In this document: one piece after another, positions 44,208 to 51,832 of the stretch
Numbering within the stretch: the first letter of the stretch is position 1
Layout of the letters: each line of letters opens with the position of its first letter
Source: Mycolicibacterium iranicum
GTDB taxonomy: Bacteria; Actinomycetota; Actinomycetes; Mycobacteriales; Mycobacteriaceae
DNA length: 64,000 nucleotides
Assembly: GCF_002101705.1 (NCBI RefSeq)
Contig: NZ_LQPC01000030.1
Location: 1-64,000, forward strand
Reading direction: 5' to 3'
The notes under the pieces: model-generated
What the model was told of the DNA's origin: nothing
Database searches by the model: none
What the model saw: the letters and a program-made list of their open reading frames with translations, nothing else
Position numbers and translations under genes: made by a program

Positions 44208-45116
44208 TCACAGGCGAGCCGCTGCGGGGGCGGCGTAGGCAACATCTGAATTGATCACGTCGAAACCCAGCCGTCGATACGTCTTCACCGCCGCGGTGTT
44301 GTCCGCTTCGACGTAGAGCATCACGTCGGCTCCCGGGCCGAGTCTCTCGGCGAGGTGGTGCAGGCCCGTCAGCGTCAGCGCGGCACCCAGTCCGCGCCCT
44401 TGCGCCGAGGGGTCCACCCCCACCACGTACACCTCGCCAAGCGAACCGGAATGCACCTTGGTCCAATGGAATCCGAGTAGCTCACCGCTGTTCTCGTCGA
44501 ACGCGAGGAAGAAGCCGTTCGGGTCGAACCACGGCTCGTCGCGCCGCTCGGCGATATCGGCGTCGCTCCAGCCGCCCTGCTCGGGATGCCAGGAGAACGC
44601 GGCGTTGTTCACCCGCAGTACCTCCGCGTCGTCCTGCGGGCCGGCGTATGTGGTCACGCGCACACCGTCGGCTGTCGTCATCGACGGCAAATCCGCCAGC
44701 GGTCGCTGCATCTGGAGCAATTCGCGGACGGCGACGAGATCGAGTGCCGCGGCCGTGGCCCTGGCCGCCTCGAGGTTGCCATGCGCCCAGATTCGGGCGT
44801 CGGGTCCGCCCTCGGGAAGTGCGGCGCGGATGAGGGCCGAGCCGATGCCGCGGCGGCGCGCCGCGGGGTCAACGACGAGTTCGGCCATCGGCGGCGCATC
44901 GTCGCCGGCGGGAGTCAGGTTGAGGTAGCCGCGGATGTCACCGTCGGTGGCGGCGAGAAGGTGCCGGGTACGGTCCTGGCCGAGTTCGCGAAGCACCTGA
45001 TCCCCGACCGGGGCGACACCGTCGAGCATCTTTGCCTCGACGATGAGGTCGCGAATGCGCTGTTGGTCGGCGTCCGAGAGCTTCTCGTGCCAGTCGACCG
45101 AAACCGGCGAGCTCAC
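44208..45116 (-). CDS. mshD: Mycothiol synthase MshD
   Basis: This 302-residue enzyme acetylates Cys-GlcN-Ins with acetyl-CoA in the last step of mycothiol synthesis. It has two GNAT domains (about 10-140 and 155-300) with acetyl-CoA loops RRRGIGSA and QGRGLGAA. The GTG start overlaps the glnR stop by 4 nt, as in the Rv0818-Rv0819 arrangement. It borders the arsenic-type block whose ArsC is likely to need mycothiol. Confidence 0.95.
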   Translation of the reverse strand: MSSPVSVDWHEKLSDADQQRIRDLIVEAKMLDGVAPVGDQVLRELGQDRTRHLLAATDGDIRGYLNLTPAGDDAPPMAELVVDPAARRRGIGSALIRAALPEGGPDARIWAHGNLEAARATAAALDLVAVRELLQMQRPLADLPSMTTADGVRVTTYAGPQDDAEVLRVNNAAFSWHPEQGGWSDADIAERRDEPWFDPNGFFLAFDENSGELLGFHWTKVHSGSLGEVYVVGVDPSAQGRGLGAALTLTGLHHLAERLGPGADVMLYVEADNTAAVKTYRRLGFDVINSDVAYAAPAAARL

Positions 45117-45922
45117 TGACCGCGCAGCGCGTCGTCGAAGGAATCGGACACGCTGTCGGGATTCAGCGAGTCGGCGTCGTCCTCGTAGTGGTCGTCGTCG
45201 AGGTCTTCGGTCTCGCTGTCCGGCGCGGGTGGCCGGCCGCGTGCGGGTCTGACCGCCTTGTAACCGACGTTGCGCACGGTGCCGATGAGGGACTCGTATT
45301 CGGGGCCGAGCTTGGCGCGCAGACGTCGCACGTGGACGTCGACGGTGCGGGTGCCGCCGAAGAAGTCATAGCCCCACACCTCTTGTAGAAGCTGCGCCCG
45401 GGTGAAGACCCGTCCGGCGTGCTGCGCCAGGTACTTCAGAAGCTCGAACTCCTTGTAGGTGAGGTCGAGAGGCCGCCCGCGCAGCCGTGCGGTGTAGGTG
45501 CCCTCGTCGATGACGAGTTCACCGAGGCTGATCTTGCCGAGGTTCTCCTGATTGGCCATCCCGCCGCGGCGTCCGACGAGCAGCCGAAGCCGCGCGTCGA
45601 TCTCCGCGGGGCCGGTGCTGGGCAGAAGGATCTCGTCCAGACCCCATTCCACGTTGACGGCGACGAGGCCGCCCTCATTGACCACCGCGACGACGGGTAC
45701 AGATGTGCCGGTGGTGCCGAGCAGTCGACAGAGGCCACGCGCAGCGGCAAGGTCGGTGCGCGCGTCCACGATCGCGACGTCGGCAGTACCCGCCTCGAGG
45801 AGGGAGGAGACCTCGGTGGGCGCGGTGCGAACATTGTGCGCCAGCAGGGACAGTGACGGCAGGACGGATTCCGGCTGCGGGTCAACCGTCAGTAGCAGCA
45901 GATCCAACTGACCCTCCAGCAT
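45113..45922 (-). CDS. glnR: GlnR-type OmpR-family transcriptional regulator, Rv0818-like
   Basis: This 269-residue global nitrogen regulator has an atypical receiver domain (about 8-115, Asp in VDARTD) and an OmpR winged helix (about 130-228: [40 protein letters not shown]). An acidic C-terminal tail (about 235-269) follows. GlnR acts without a cognate histidine kinase. It is coupled to mshD by GTGA. The 174-bp gap to lmeA has GTTACC twice at 15-bp spacing, which does not fit a standard GlnR box. Confidence 0.93.
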   Translation of the reverse strand: MLEGQLDLLLLTVDPQPESVLPSLSLLAHNVRTAPTEVSSLLEAGTADVAIVDARTDLAAARGLCRLLGTTGTSVPVVAVVNEGGLVAVNVEWGLDEILLPSTGPAEIDARLRLLVGRRGGMANQENLGKISLGELVIDEGTYTARLRGRPLDLTYKEFELLKYLAQHAGRVFTRAQLLQEVWGYDFFGGTRTVDVHVRRLRAKLGPEYESLIGTVRNVGYKAVRPARGRPPAPDSETEDLDDDHYEDDADSLNPDSVSDSFDDALRGQ

Positions 45923-46096
45923 CCGTGGAGCTCATCCCCCGGGACACCGCCGAACATCTTTGTCGCGTGGTGACTTCCCAGATTCATGTCCGACACACGG
46001 CCGTTACCGCGCCGATAGTTACCTCACCTTAGCGTGCTACCTGCTCGTAAGCCGTGCTGAACGCTGCAGCTGACCCGCGTCGGCAACAATGTCGGG

Positions 46097-46891
46097 GTGC
46101 GCAAGCTCGTCATCGGTGCCCTGGCGACCCTCACCGCGTTGCTTGTCGGCGCGGTGAGCACCGACTTCGGCGCCGCGATCTACGCCGAATATCGCCTGGC
46201 CAGGAGCGTAAGAAGCGCTGCCAACCTCAGCTGGGACCCGTCTGTGGCGATACTAGGATTTCCCTTCATCCCGCAGGCGGAACGCAGGCACTACGACGAA
46301 GTGGAGATCAAGGCCAGTGGCGTTGATCACCCCGTGGTGGGCAAGGCCTCGCTGGAGGCGACGATGCATTCGGTCGGGGTGGGCGAATCGTGGCTGATCC
46401 CGCCCGACGCGACTCTGACGATCGGCAAGCTGGAGAGCCGAATCATCATCGACTCGACCCACATCGGCCGCTTCATGGGCATCCCCGACCTCCTCATCGA
46501 GGCGCCGACGGCCGAAACGGAGGATTCCACCGGGGGCACCACCGAGTCGGGCATTTCGAGCAACCGCGGGCTGGTCTTCACCGGCACCCCGGACAAGGCC
46601 GGCTTCGGTGAGCGGGTCAGCATCGCCGTCGACCTGTCGATCGCCGGACCGGACGCCACCACATTGGTCATGACCGCGACCGGGGTGCTGACCGAGCCGG
46701 GGACCGCCGATCGGGCCGTGCCGGAGCAGCAGATCCCCGCGGTGCTCGACGCGTTCTCCGCGGAGCTGCCCGGTCAGAAGCTGCCGTTCGGCATCGCTCC
46801 CACGACGGCGGGCGCCCGAGGATCCGACATCATCATCGAGGGCATCACCGAGGGAGTAACCGTCGATCTTCGAGAGTTCCGAATGTCATGA
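46097..46891 (+). CDS. lmeA: LmeA-like DUF2993 phospholipid-binding protein, Rv0817c-like
   Basis: This 264-residue cell-envelope protein has an N-terminal signal/anchor segment (about 5-25) and a DUF2993 domain (FIPQAERRHYDEVEIKASGV and following beta-rich repeats). Its M. smegmatis counterpart LmeA binds phospholipid and supports mannan elongation of lipomannan. The GTG start at 46097 has no strong ribosome binding site. The TGA overlaps the thioredoxin ATG (ATGA). Confidence 0.87.
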   Translation: MRKLVIGALATLTALLVGAVSTDFGAAIYAEYRLARSVRSAANLSWDPSVAILGFPFIPQAERRHYDEVEIKASGVDHPVVGKASLEATMHSVGVGESWLIPPDATLTIGKLESRIIIDSTHIGRFMGIPDLLIEAPTAETEDSTGGTTESGISSNRGLVFTGTPDKAGFGERVSIAVDLSIAGPDATTLVMTATGVLTEPGTADRAVPEQQIPAVLDAFSAELPGQKLPFGIAPTTAGARGSDIIIEGITEGVTVDLREFRMS

Positions 46892-47319
46892 GCTCTTCCT
46901 GGATTGCTGTCGCCGCGGCGCTCATCGCCGCGTTCGGGCTCGCTCTCGTCGTCGGGCGGCTGATGACCTTGCGGTCGGGTCTGATCCGGGGCGCCAAAGA
47001 GTGGCCCGCCCTCGACGAGGACGACGTCGCCGAGCTGGGATTGTCCAGGACCGGGCCGACGGTTCTGCATTTCACGGCTCCGTGGTGCGGACCGTGCGCG
47101 GCTGTGCGCCGAGTCGTGGACCAGGTGTGCGCAGACCTTCCCGGGGTCGCCCACGTCGAGATCGATATGGACGCCAATCCCGGAGCGGCGCGCAAGCTTT
47201 CGGTGCTCTCGTTGCCCACCACGTTCATCTTCGACGCCGACGGTAAGCAGCGCTACCGCACCTCAGGGGTGCCGACCGCTGCTGACCTGCGGTCGGCGCT
47301 CGCGGCACTGTTGGCCTGA
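46888..47319 (+). CDS. thiX: Membrane-anchored thioredoxin-like protein ThiX
   Basis: This 143-residue protein has an N-terminal membrane helix (about 5-26) and a thioredoxin fold with the active site HFTAPWCGPCAAVRRVVDQ and the cis-proline of SLPTTFIF. It likely reduces disulfides at the membrane. Coupled to lmeA, and 29 bp before the polycysteine leader, in the order Rv0817c-Rv0816c-cysA2. Confidence 0.92.
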   Translation: MSSSWIAVAAALIAAFGLALVVGRLMTLRSGLIRGAKEWPALDEDDVAELGLSRTGPTVLHFTAPWCGPCAAVRRVVDQVCADLPGVAHVEIDMDANPGAARKLSVLSLPTTFIFDADGKQRYRTSGVPTAADLRSALAALLA

Positions 47320-47335
47320 TCACCTCCTCTTTGGG

Positions 47336-47341
47336 TAAGCT
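47336..47341 (+). promoter_or_regulatory. -10 box of the polycysteine leader
   Basis: TAAGCT fits TANNNT and lies 7 nt before the GTG at 47349, placing the transcription start on the start codon. This is the leaderless layout known for these attenuators. Confidence 0.65.
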
Positions 47342-47348
47342 GTCCCCC

Positions 47349-47441
47349 GTGCCAGCCCGCATCGAGCTTGTGCTCACCAAGCGCCGCGCAGTCGATCTGT
47401 GCCGCGTTGCGGGTTGTTGCTGTTGTTGTTGCAGCTGCTGA
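47349..47441 (+). CDS. Leaderless polycysteine leader peptide (cysteine-responsive attenuator)
   Basis: The GTG at 47349 opens a 30-residue peptide ending GCCCCCCSC before TGA, six Cys in a row and eight overall. Such leaderless polycysteine ORFs ahead of the DUF4395-cysA-sseC operon were shown in M. smegmatis to act as cysteine-responsive attenuators. Ribosome stalling when Cys-tRNA is scarce exposes the downstream ribosome binding site. Here the DUF4395 start lies 88 bp after the stop, with AGGAG ahead, and the spacer is rich in self-complementary GC segments. Confidence 0.9.
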   Translation: MPARIELVLTKRRAVDLCRVAGCCCCCCSC

Positions 47442-47528
47442 GTAGCCGCGCCGTTCTTCGCGCCGCACTCTGCGACAGGCCGTTTCGGTCCGCCGCACCC
47501 AGCCATACCGGACAACAGGAGCACAACT

Positions 47529-47990
47529 ATGTCGAGCATCACAGAGCAGCGCACACCCGCACAGGTGGACGTCCGTGGACCGCGTTTCGGCGCCTGGATA
47601 TCGACTGCCGTCCTCGTCGCGGCGCTGCTGGTGTCTGCGGAAAGCCTCGTTGCGGCCGCGGCGATCCTCGCCGCGCAGGCCGTCGTCTTCGCGGTCGGGG
47701 CCACGCTGGGCCCGCGCCGGCATCCGTACGGCCTTGTCTTCGCGACACTCGTGGCGCCGCGACTCGGCCCGGTCACCGAACGTGAGCCGGTCCCGCCGCT
47801 GAAGTTCGCACAGCTCGTCGGCTTCGTCTTCGCCGCTGTCGGCGTCGTCGGTTTCGCCAGCGGCCTCGCGCCGCTGGGCATGGTCGCCACAGCACTTGCG
47901 CTCGTGGCGGCTTTTCTCAACGCAGCCTTCGGGATCTGCCTCGGCTGCCAGCTCTATCCGCTCTTCACACGCTTGACCCCCACCCAGTAG
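47529..47990 (+). CDS. DUF4395 membrane protein of the sulfur operon
   Basis: This 153-residue integral membrane protein has three to four hydrophobic segments and a Cys-containing end (FGICLGCQLYPL) typical of DUF4395, a family often paired with rhodaneses. A role in moving or relaying sulfur species across the membrane is inferred. It is the first structural gene after the polycysteine leader, and cysA follows 20 bp later. Confidence 0.87.
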   Translation: MSSITEQRTPAQVDVRGPRFGAWISTAVLVAALLVSAESLVAAAAILAAQAVVFAVGATLGPRRHPYGLVFATLVAPRLGPVTEREPVPPLKFAQLVGFVFAAVGVVGFASGLAPLGMVATALALVAAFLNAAFGICLGCQLYPLFTRLTPTQ

Positions 47991-48010
47991 CAATCGAAAG
48001 GAATTTCCAC

Positions 48011-48844
48011 ATGGCACGCTCCGACGTCCTGGTCACAGCCGACTGGGCCGAGAGCAATCTCGACGCGCCGAACACCGTCTTCGTCGAGGTCGACGAGGAC
48101 ACCAGCGCCTACGAAACCGGTCACATCCCCGGCGCGATCCGGCTGGACTGGAAGACCGAGCTGCAGGACCAGGTCAAGCGCGACTTCGTCGATCAGCAGC
48201 AGTTCTCGAAGCTGTTGTCGGACAAGGGAATCGGCAACGACGACACCGTCATCCTCTACGGCGGCAACAACAACTGGTTCGCCGCGTACGCGTACTGGTA
48301 CTTCAAGCTCTACGGCCACGAGAACGTCAAGCTGCTCGACGGCGGCCGCAAGAAGTGGGAGCTCGACGCGCGCCCGCTCTCCAAGGACGTGGTGAAGCGC
48401 GAGAGCACCAGCTACACCGCCAAGGAGCCCGACAACAGCATTCGCGCGTTCCGCGACGAGGTCATCGCCGCGATCGGCACCAAGAACCTGGTCGACGTGC
48501 GCTCTCCTGACGAGTTCTCCGGCAAGATCCTGGCGCCGGCGCACCTGCCGCAGGAGCAGAGCCAGCGTCCCGGGCATATCCCGAGCGCGATCAATGTTCC
48601 GTGGAGCAAGGCGGCCAACGACGACGGCACCTTCAAGTCCGACGAGGACCTGGCCAAGCTCTACGCCGACGCCGGCCTGGACGGCGAGAAGGAGACCATC
48701 GCCTACTGCCGCATCGGTGAGCGCTCGTCGCACACCTGGTTCGTGCTGCAGGAGCTGCTGGGACACAAGAACGTCAAGAACTACGACGGTAGTTGGACAG
48801 AATACGGTTCCCTCGTGGGAGCCCCGATCGAGTTGGGAAGTTGA
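48011..48844 (+). CDS. cysA: Thiosulfate sulfurtransferase (CysA2/rhodanese)
   Basis: This 277-residue two-domain rhodanese transfers sulfane sulfur from thiosulfate to cyanide or thiols. The second domain carries the catalytic loop AYCRIGERSS (Cys near 233). The first domain is the inactive one. AAAGGAA precedes the ATG. sseC follows at once and the polycysteine leader controls the unit. Confidence 0.95.
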   Translation: MARSDVLVTADWAESNLDAPNTVFVEVDEDTSAYETGHIPGAIRLDWKTELQDQVKRDFVDQQQFSKLLSDKGIGNDDTVILYGGNNNWFAAYAYWYFKLYGHENVKLLDGGRKKWELDARPLSKDVVKRESTSYTAKEPDNSIRAFRDEVIAAIGTKNLVDVRSPDEFSGKILAPAHLPQEQSQRPGHIPSAINVPWSKAANDDGTFKSDEDLAKLYADAGLDGEKETIAYCRIGERSSHTWFVLQELLGHKNVKNYDGSWTEYGSLVGAPIELGS

Positions 48845-48845
48845 T

Positions 48846-49148
48846 ATGTGCTCTGCACCCAAGCAAGGACTGACGTTGCCCGCAAGCGTCGACCTGGAGA
48901 AGGAAACGGTCATCACCGGCCGCGTTGTGGACGGGTCCGGCCAGGCTGTGGGGGGCGCGTTCGTGCGCTTGCTGGACAGCTCGGACGAGTTCACCGCCGA
49001 GGTCGTCGCATCGGCCACTGGTGACTTCCGATTCTTCGCCGCGCCGGGTACCTGGACGCTGCGCGCCCTGTCACCGGTGGGTAACGGTGACGCCAGCGTT
49101 GCGCCTTCGGGAGCCGGGATTCACGAGGTCGACGTCAAGGTCGCGTAA
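48846..49148 (+). CDS. sseC: DUF1416 protein SseC
   Basis: This 100-residue beta-sandwich protein (DUF1416, SseC) opens with MCSAPKQG and contains VITGRVVDGSGQAVGGAFVR, a carboxypeptidase-regulatory-like fold. It follows cysA with one base between and is thought to work in sulfur metabolism or thiosulfate handling, with no defined reaction. Cys2 is conserved in the family as I recall. The 168 bp after its stop show no clear terminator. Confidence 0.93.
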   Translation: MCSAPKQGLTLPASVDLEKETVITGRVVDGSGQAVGGAFVRLLDSSDEFTAEVVASATGDFRFFAAPGTWTLRALSPVGNGDASVAPSGAGIHEVDVKVA

Positions 49149-49316
49149 ATCTCGAAAATTTACGCTCCGGTCACGGGGCGTTGCGCTGATCATGCTGTGA
49201 AAACGCTGCACGATTAGCTGTTGTCGGCGACTATATGGGTGAACCCGCACTTTAGGGCGCGGGCCACCCCGACACCTTCGCGGCCTGCCGCGATACCGAA
49301 CACCTAGGACCCGACA

Positions 49317-49640
49317 ATGAAGACCACGATTGCCTGCGCCGCATCTGCGGCCTTTGCCGCAGTTGCTCTGTTCAGTGCTCCCGCGGCCTTCGCGCAGCCG
49401 GAGGAAGACTTCCTCACCGTGATCACCAACGGTGGAATCACCTGGCCGGCCGACAAGACCCCACAGGTCATCGAGACCGGGCGCGCCGTCTGCACCGACT
49501 GGTCCAACGGGGCCTCCTTCGAGCAGGAAGTGGCCGACCTGACCAGTGTCACCGACTGGTCGGATTACCAGGCCGGGTACTTCATCGGTGCTGCGACCGG
49601 GGCTTTCTGCCCCGAGTTCGAGTGGAAAGTCAGCCAGTAA
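49317..49640 (+). CDS. Secreted DUF732 protein
   Basis: This 107-residue exported protein has a signal peptide (about 1-26, cut after AFAQ) and a DUF732 helical domain (EEDFLTVITNGGI, VIETGRAVCTDWSNG, GAATGAFCPEF). The two Cys residues probably form a disulfide. DUF732 proteins are small, mycobacteria-specific and of unknown function. A strong hairpin follows the stop. Confidence 0.9.
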   Translation: MKTTIACAASAAFAAVALFSAPAAFAQPEEDFLTVITNGGITWPADKTPQVIETGRAVCTDWSNGASFEQEVADLTSVTDWSDYQAGYFIGAATGAFCPEFEWKVSQ

Positions 49641-49665
49641 CCACAGTTTCATCACGCGTCGACAG

Positions 49666-49692
49666 CCGCCGGGAGAGTATTTCTCCCGGCGG
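49666..49692 (+). terminator. Intrinsic terminator after the DUF732 gene
   Basis: CCGCCGGGAGA (49666-49676) pairs perfectly with TCTCCCGGCGG (49682-49692) around GTATT. The sequence after it holds the -10 box of the next gene. Confidence 0.8.
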
Positions 49693-49706
49693 TTAGACTT
49701 TCTGCC

Positions 49707-49805
49707 GTGGTGCTGTTTTTCGAAATCCTGCTCGTCGCGGCCGTCGTGGTGATCACATGGTTCGCTCTGTATGCGCTGTACCGCCTCGTCACTGACGAGT
49801 CGTGA
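49707..49805 (+). CDS. 32-residue single-helix membrane protein coupled to the nitrobindin-like gene
   Basis: A GTG at 49707 opens a 32-residue frame. Residues 3-24 are a clear membrane helix ([14 protein letters not shown], then [13 protein letters not shown]) and the C-terminus is RLVTDES. TAGACT (49694-49699) ends exactly 7 nt before, the leaderless layout. The TGA overlaps the GTG of the nitrobindin-like gene by 4 nt. Position, promoter and strongly hydrophobic content argue that it is real. I know no name for it. Confidence 0.65.
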   Translation: MVLFFEILLVAAVVVITWFALYALYRLVTDES

Positions 49806-50431
49806 GTTCAGGCGACGAAGCGGTCGCCGCAGCCGCCGAGCGAGCCAGGCAGACCGCCGCGCGCAACATCCCGGTTTTCGGCGACCTGCCATTACCTTCG
49901 GACACCGCGAATTTGCGCGAGGGCGCCGACCTCGACGATGCCCTGCTGGCACTGTTACCGCTCGTCGGTGTGTGGCGCGGCGAGGGCGAGGGCCGGGATA
50001 CCAACGGCGACTACAGGTTCGGGCAGCAGATCGTGGTGTCGCACGATGGGCGTGACTACCTCAACTGGGAGGCGCGGTCGTGGCGCCTGGACGCCGACGG
50101 CGCCTACGACAGCCACGGCCTGCGGGAGACGGGCTTCTGGCGGTTCGTCAACGATCCAGGTGATCCGGCCGAATCGCAGGCCATCGAATTGCTGCTGGCG
50201 CACTCGGCCGGCTATGTCGAGTTGTTCTACGGGCGGCCGCTGAACCAGTCATCGTGGGAGCTGGTCACCGACGCGCTCGCACGAAGCAAATCCGGCGTGC
50301 TCGTCGGGGGTGCCAAGCGGCTGTACGGGATCATCGACGGAGGTGACCTGGCCTACGTCGAGGAGCGAGTGGACGCCGACGGCGGTCTGGTCCCGCACCT
50401 GTCCGCCAGGCTGTCGAGGTTCGTCGGCTAG
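49802..50431 (+). CDS. Nitrobindin-like (FABP-like beta-barrel) protein, Rv0813c-like
   Basis: This 209-residue protein has the ten-stranded barrel fold of Rv0813c and nitrobindins. The signature [10 protein letters not shown] appears near residue 56, and a C-terminal His in [11 protein letters not shown] is the expected proximal haem ligand. Family members bind haem b and can isomerise peroxynitrite; fatty-acid binding was proposed earlier from the fold. It is coupled to a tiny membrane ORF upstream and a lipoprotein downstream (TAGTG). Confidence 0.88.
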   Translation: MSSGDEAVAAAAERARQTAARNIPVFGDLPLPSDTANLREGADLDDALLALLPLVGVWRGEGEGRDTNGDYRFGQQIVVSHDGRDYLNWEARSWRLDADGAYDSHGLRETGFWRFVNDPGDPAESQAIELLLAHSAGYVELFYGRPLNQSSWELVTDALARSKSGVLVGGAKRLYGIIDGGDLAYVEERVDADGGLVPHLSARLSRFVG

Positions 50432-50697
50432 TGCGTCGAATGAGTGTGTGCGCGGCGATCGCCGCGACAGCAGCGGTCACAGCGTGCTCTGCGCCGTCCG
50501 AGCCCGCCGAGAAATCGACCCCCAGCTCGGTGACGCCGAGCGTGGGGCACGGCGCCTTCGCCTACTGCCTCAGCCAGCACGGTGTCCCCGCACCTCCTGG
50601 ACCGGCCGCCGAACCGCCTGCCGGTGTCGACCGCAAGACGTGGGAGACGGCGATGTCGGAGTGCGCGTCGCTGGCGCCAGGACCCGGTCCTAGCTGA
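50431..50697 (+). CDS. Small lipoprotein
   Basis: This 88-residue protein has a lipoprotein signal peptide (lipobox VTACS, Cys19) and a Pro/Ser/Glu-rich mature part with two more Cys (FAYCLSQHG and MSECASL). The GTG at 50431 shares one base with the preceding stop. An ATG at 50440 is an alternative. No family recognised. Its end overlaps the converging SBP gene by 8 nt. Confidence 0.75.
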   Translation: MRRMSVCAAIAATAAVTACSAPSEPAEKSTPSSVTPSVGHGAFAYCLSQHGVPAPPGPAAEPPAGVDRKTWETAMSECASLAPGPGPS

Positions 50698-51559
50698 GCA
50701 CGGGCGCGCGGCCCGCGTCGGCGAGCCAGCGCTGCTGAAGCCGCGCCAGCGTCCCGTTGTCCCGCAATGAATCGACCGCCCAGGACATGCAGCGGGTGAG
50801 CGAGCTGCCGTGGTCGAGCACGATGCCGAACTGCTCGGCATGTGACTGATCGGCGCCACCGTCGTCGGGAAGCTGCCCGATCATGACGCCACCGTTGAGT
50901 TCGTTGGCCACCGCGAACGCCGTCGGCAGGTCCGCGACCATCGCATCGATCCGGCCGTCGACCAGTGCCATTTTGGCGTCGACGTTGGTGTTGTAGACCT
51001 CCACCGCGGTTCGACCCTCCAGCGCCGTGGCCGCGCTGTGGCTTGTCGATCCGACTTGCGCGCCAAGGTGGAGCCGGCGCAGATCGTCGAGTGTGCGCGC
51101 CGTCGCGGCGGGCGAGGTGCGCACGGTGACCACCGCCTGGGTGACGTCGAAGTAGGGGGCCGAGAAGTCGACCGCGGCGCGGCGCTGCTCGGTGATGGAG
51201 AACTGGGAGAGATTGGCGTCGAAGGTCTTGGGGCCCGGGGCAAGGGCGGCGTTGAAGGCAACCCGCACCCAGCGAACGTCGTCGGCGGCGTACCGCAGTT
51301 CGGCAGCGACGGCGTAGGCGAGCGCAGCTTCGAAGCCTTCCCCGTTTGTCGGGTCGTCGCCGAGGTACCACGGCGGGTAGACGGGCTGGTCGGCACCGAA
51401 GGTGAGGATTCCGGGATAGAGCGTGTCGAGCGCATCCTTGCGGCACTTCGTTCCGTCCAGTGCGGGGGCGGTGACGGTGGCCGCGGGCGTGCAGGCGCAG
51501 ACGACCAGCGCCGTCAGTGCGGCAAGTGTCCTCCACCTTGTGATGGACGACGCAGGCAT
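50690..51559 (-). CDS. Polar amino-acid type substrate-binding lipoprotein (SBP_bac_3)
   Basis: This 289-residue lipoprotein (lipobox VVCAC, Cys23) has a type-3 solute-binding domain: LTFGADQPVYPPWYLGD, NLSQFSITEQRRAAVDFSAPY, GAQVGSTSHSAA and MVADLPTAFAVAN. It probably binds a polar amino acid. No permease or ATPase genes adjoin it, so it must pair with a distant ABC complex. Upstream lie an inverted repeat (51577-51601) and the terminator of the small RNA unit. Confidence 0.88.
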   Translation of the reverse strand: MPASSITRWRTLAALTALVVCACTPAATVTAPALDGTKCRKDALDTLYPGILTFGADQPVYPPWYLGDDPTNGEGFEAALAYAVAAELRYAADDVRWVRVAFNAALAPGPKTFDANLSQFSITEQRRAAVDFSAPYFDVTQAVVTVRTSPAATARTLDDLRRLHLGAQVGSTSHSAATALEGRTAVEVYNTNVDAKMALVDGRIDAMVADLPTAFAVANELNGGVMIGQLPDDGGADQSHAEQFGIVLDHGSSLTRCMSWAVDSLRDNGTLARLQQRWLADAGRAPVLS

Positions 51560-51576
51560 GGCCGCATCATTGCAGA

Positions 51577-51601
51577 TTCTGAATTTTGTGCAGGTTCAGA
51601 A
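51577..51601. promoter_or_regulatory. Inverted repeat TTCTGAA-n11-TTCAGAA
   Basis: Two exact 7-bp arms lie 18-42 bp upstream of the SBP lipoprotein start. Position suits an operator or an early mRNA hairpin. No regulator gene adjoins. Confidence 0.35.
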
Positions 51602-51607
51602 ATGGAG

Positions 51608-51660
51608 CGGCCCCCGAGCCGTCGTTCCTGGTCGGACAAGACCAGAAGGCTCGGGGGCCG
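51608..51660 (-). terminator. Terminator of the small transcription unit
   Basis: CGGCCCCCGAGCC (51608-51620) pairs exactly with 51648-51660, and an inner CTGGTC/GACCAG extends the fold. On the minus strand it is followed by GCTCCATTTCTG. It separates the small unit from the SBP gene. Confidence 0.8.
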
Positions 51661-51784
51661 GGTGACTGCGGGGAATTCGCCAGCGCGCACAGGTGCGACG
51701 AGCGCTCTCCCGGCGCTGCTAGCTCGCAGCCACCTCACATGTCCATAAGTCACTCAATTTGTCGGACCACCTCCTTCCCTGTGT
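51608..51784 (-). ncRNA. Candidate small RNA or leader-peptide transcript
   Basis: On the minus strand a promoter (TTGTCG, 17 bp, TACGGT) predicts a start near 51784. The RNA then has AAGGAGGTGGTCC (51764-51776), complementary to the 3' end of 16S rRNA over 13 nt with one G-U pair, followed by micro-ORFs. One is TTG at 51757, encoding MSDLWTCEVAAS. Another is a GTG read-through of six codons. A strong hairpin (51608-51660) closes the unit at about 180 nt. It could be a translated leader for the downstream SBP gene, an attenuator, or a free RNA. Confidence 0.5.
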
Positions 51785-51791
51785 ACACGCG

Positions 51792-51820
51792 ACCGTACTC
51801 CCGCTTTGTTAGGGCGACAA
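51792..51820 (-). promoter_or_regulatory. Sigma-A type promoter of the small transcription unit
   Basis: Minus-strand TTGTCG (51815-51820) and TACGGT (51792-51797) are spaced by exactly 17 bp. It begins 13 bp after the pabC stop. Confidence 0.65.
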
Positions 51821-51832
51821 CCGATTTAGCGC

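Noticed and set aside
46007..46030. GTTACC direct repeat between glnR and lmeA as a GlnR box
   Set aside because: The spacing does not fit the AC-n9-AC pattern expected for GlnR sites, so I do not claim autoregulation.
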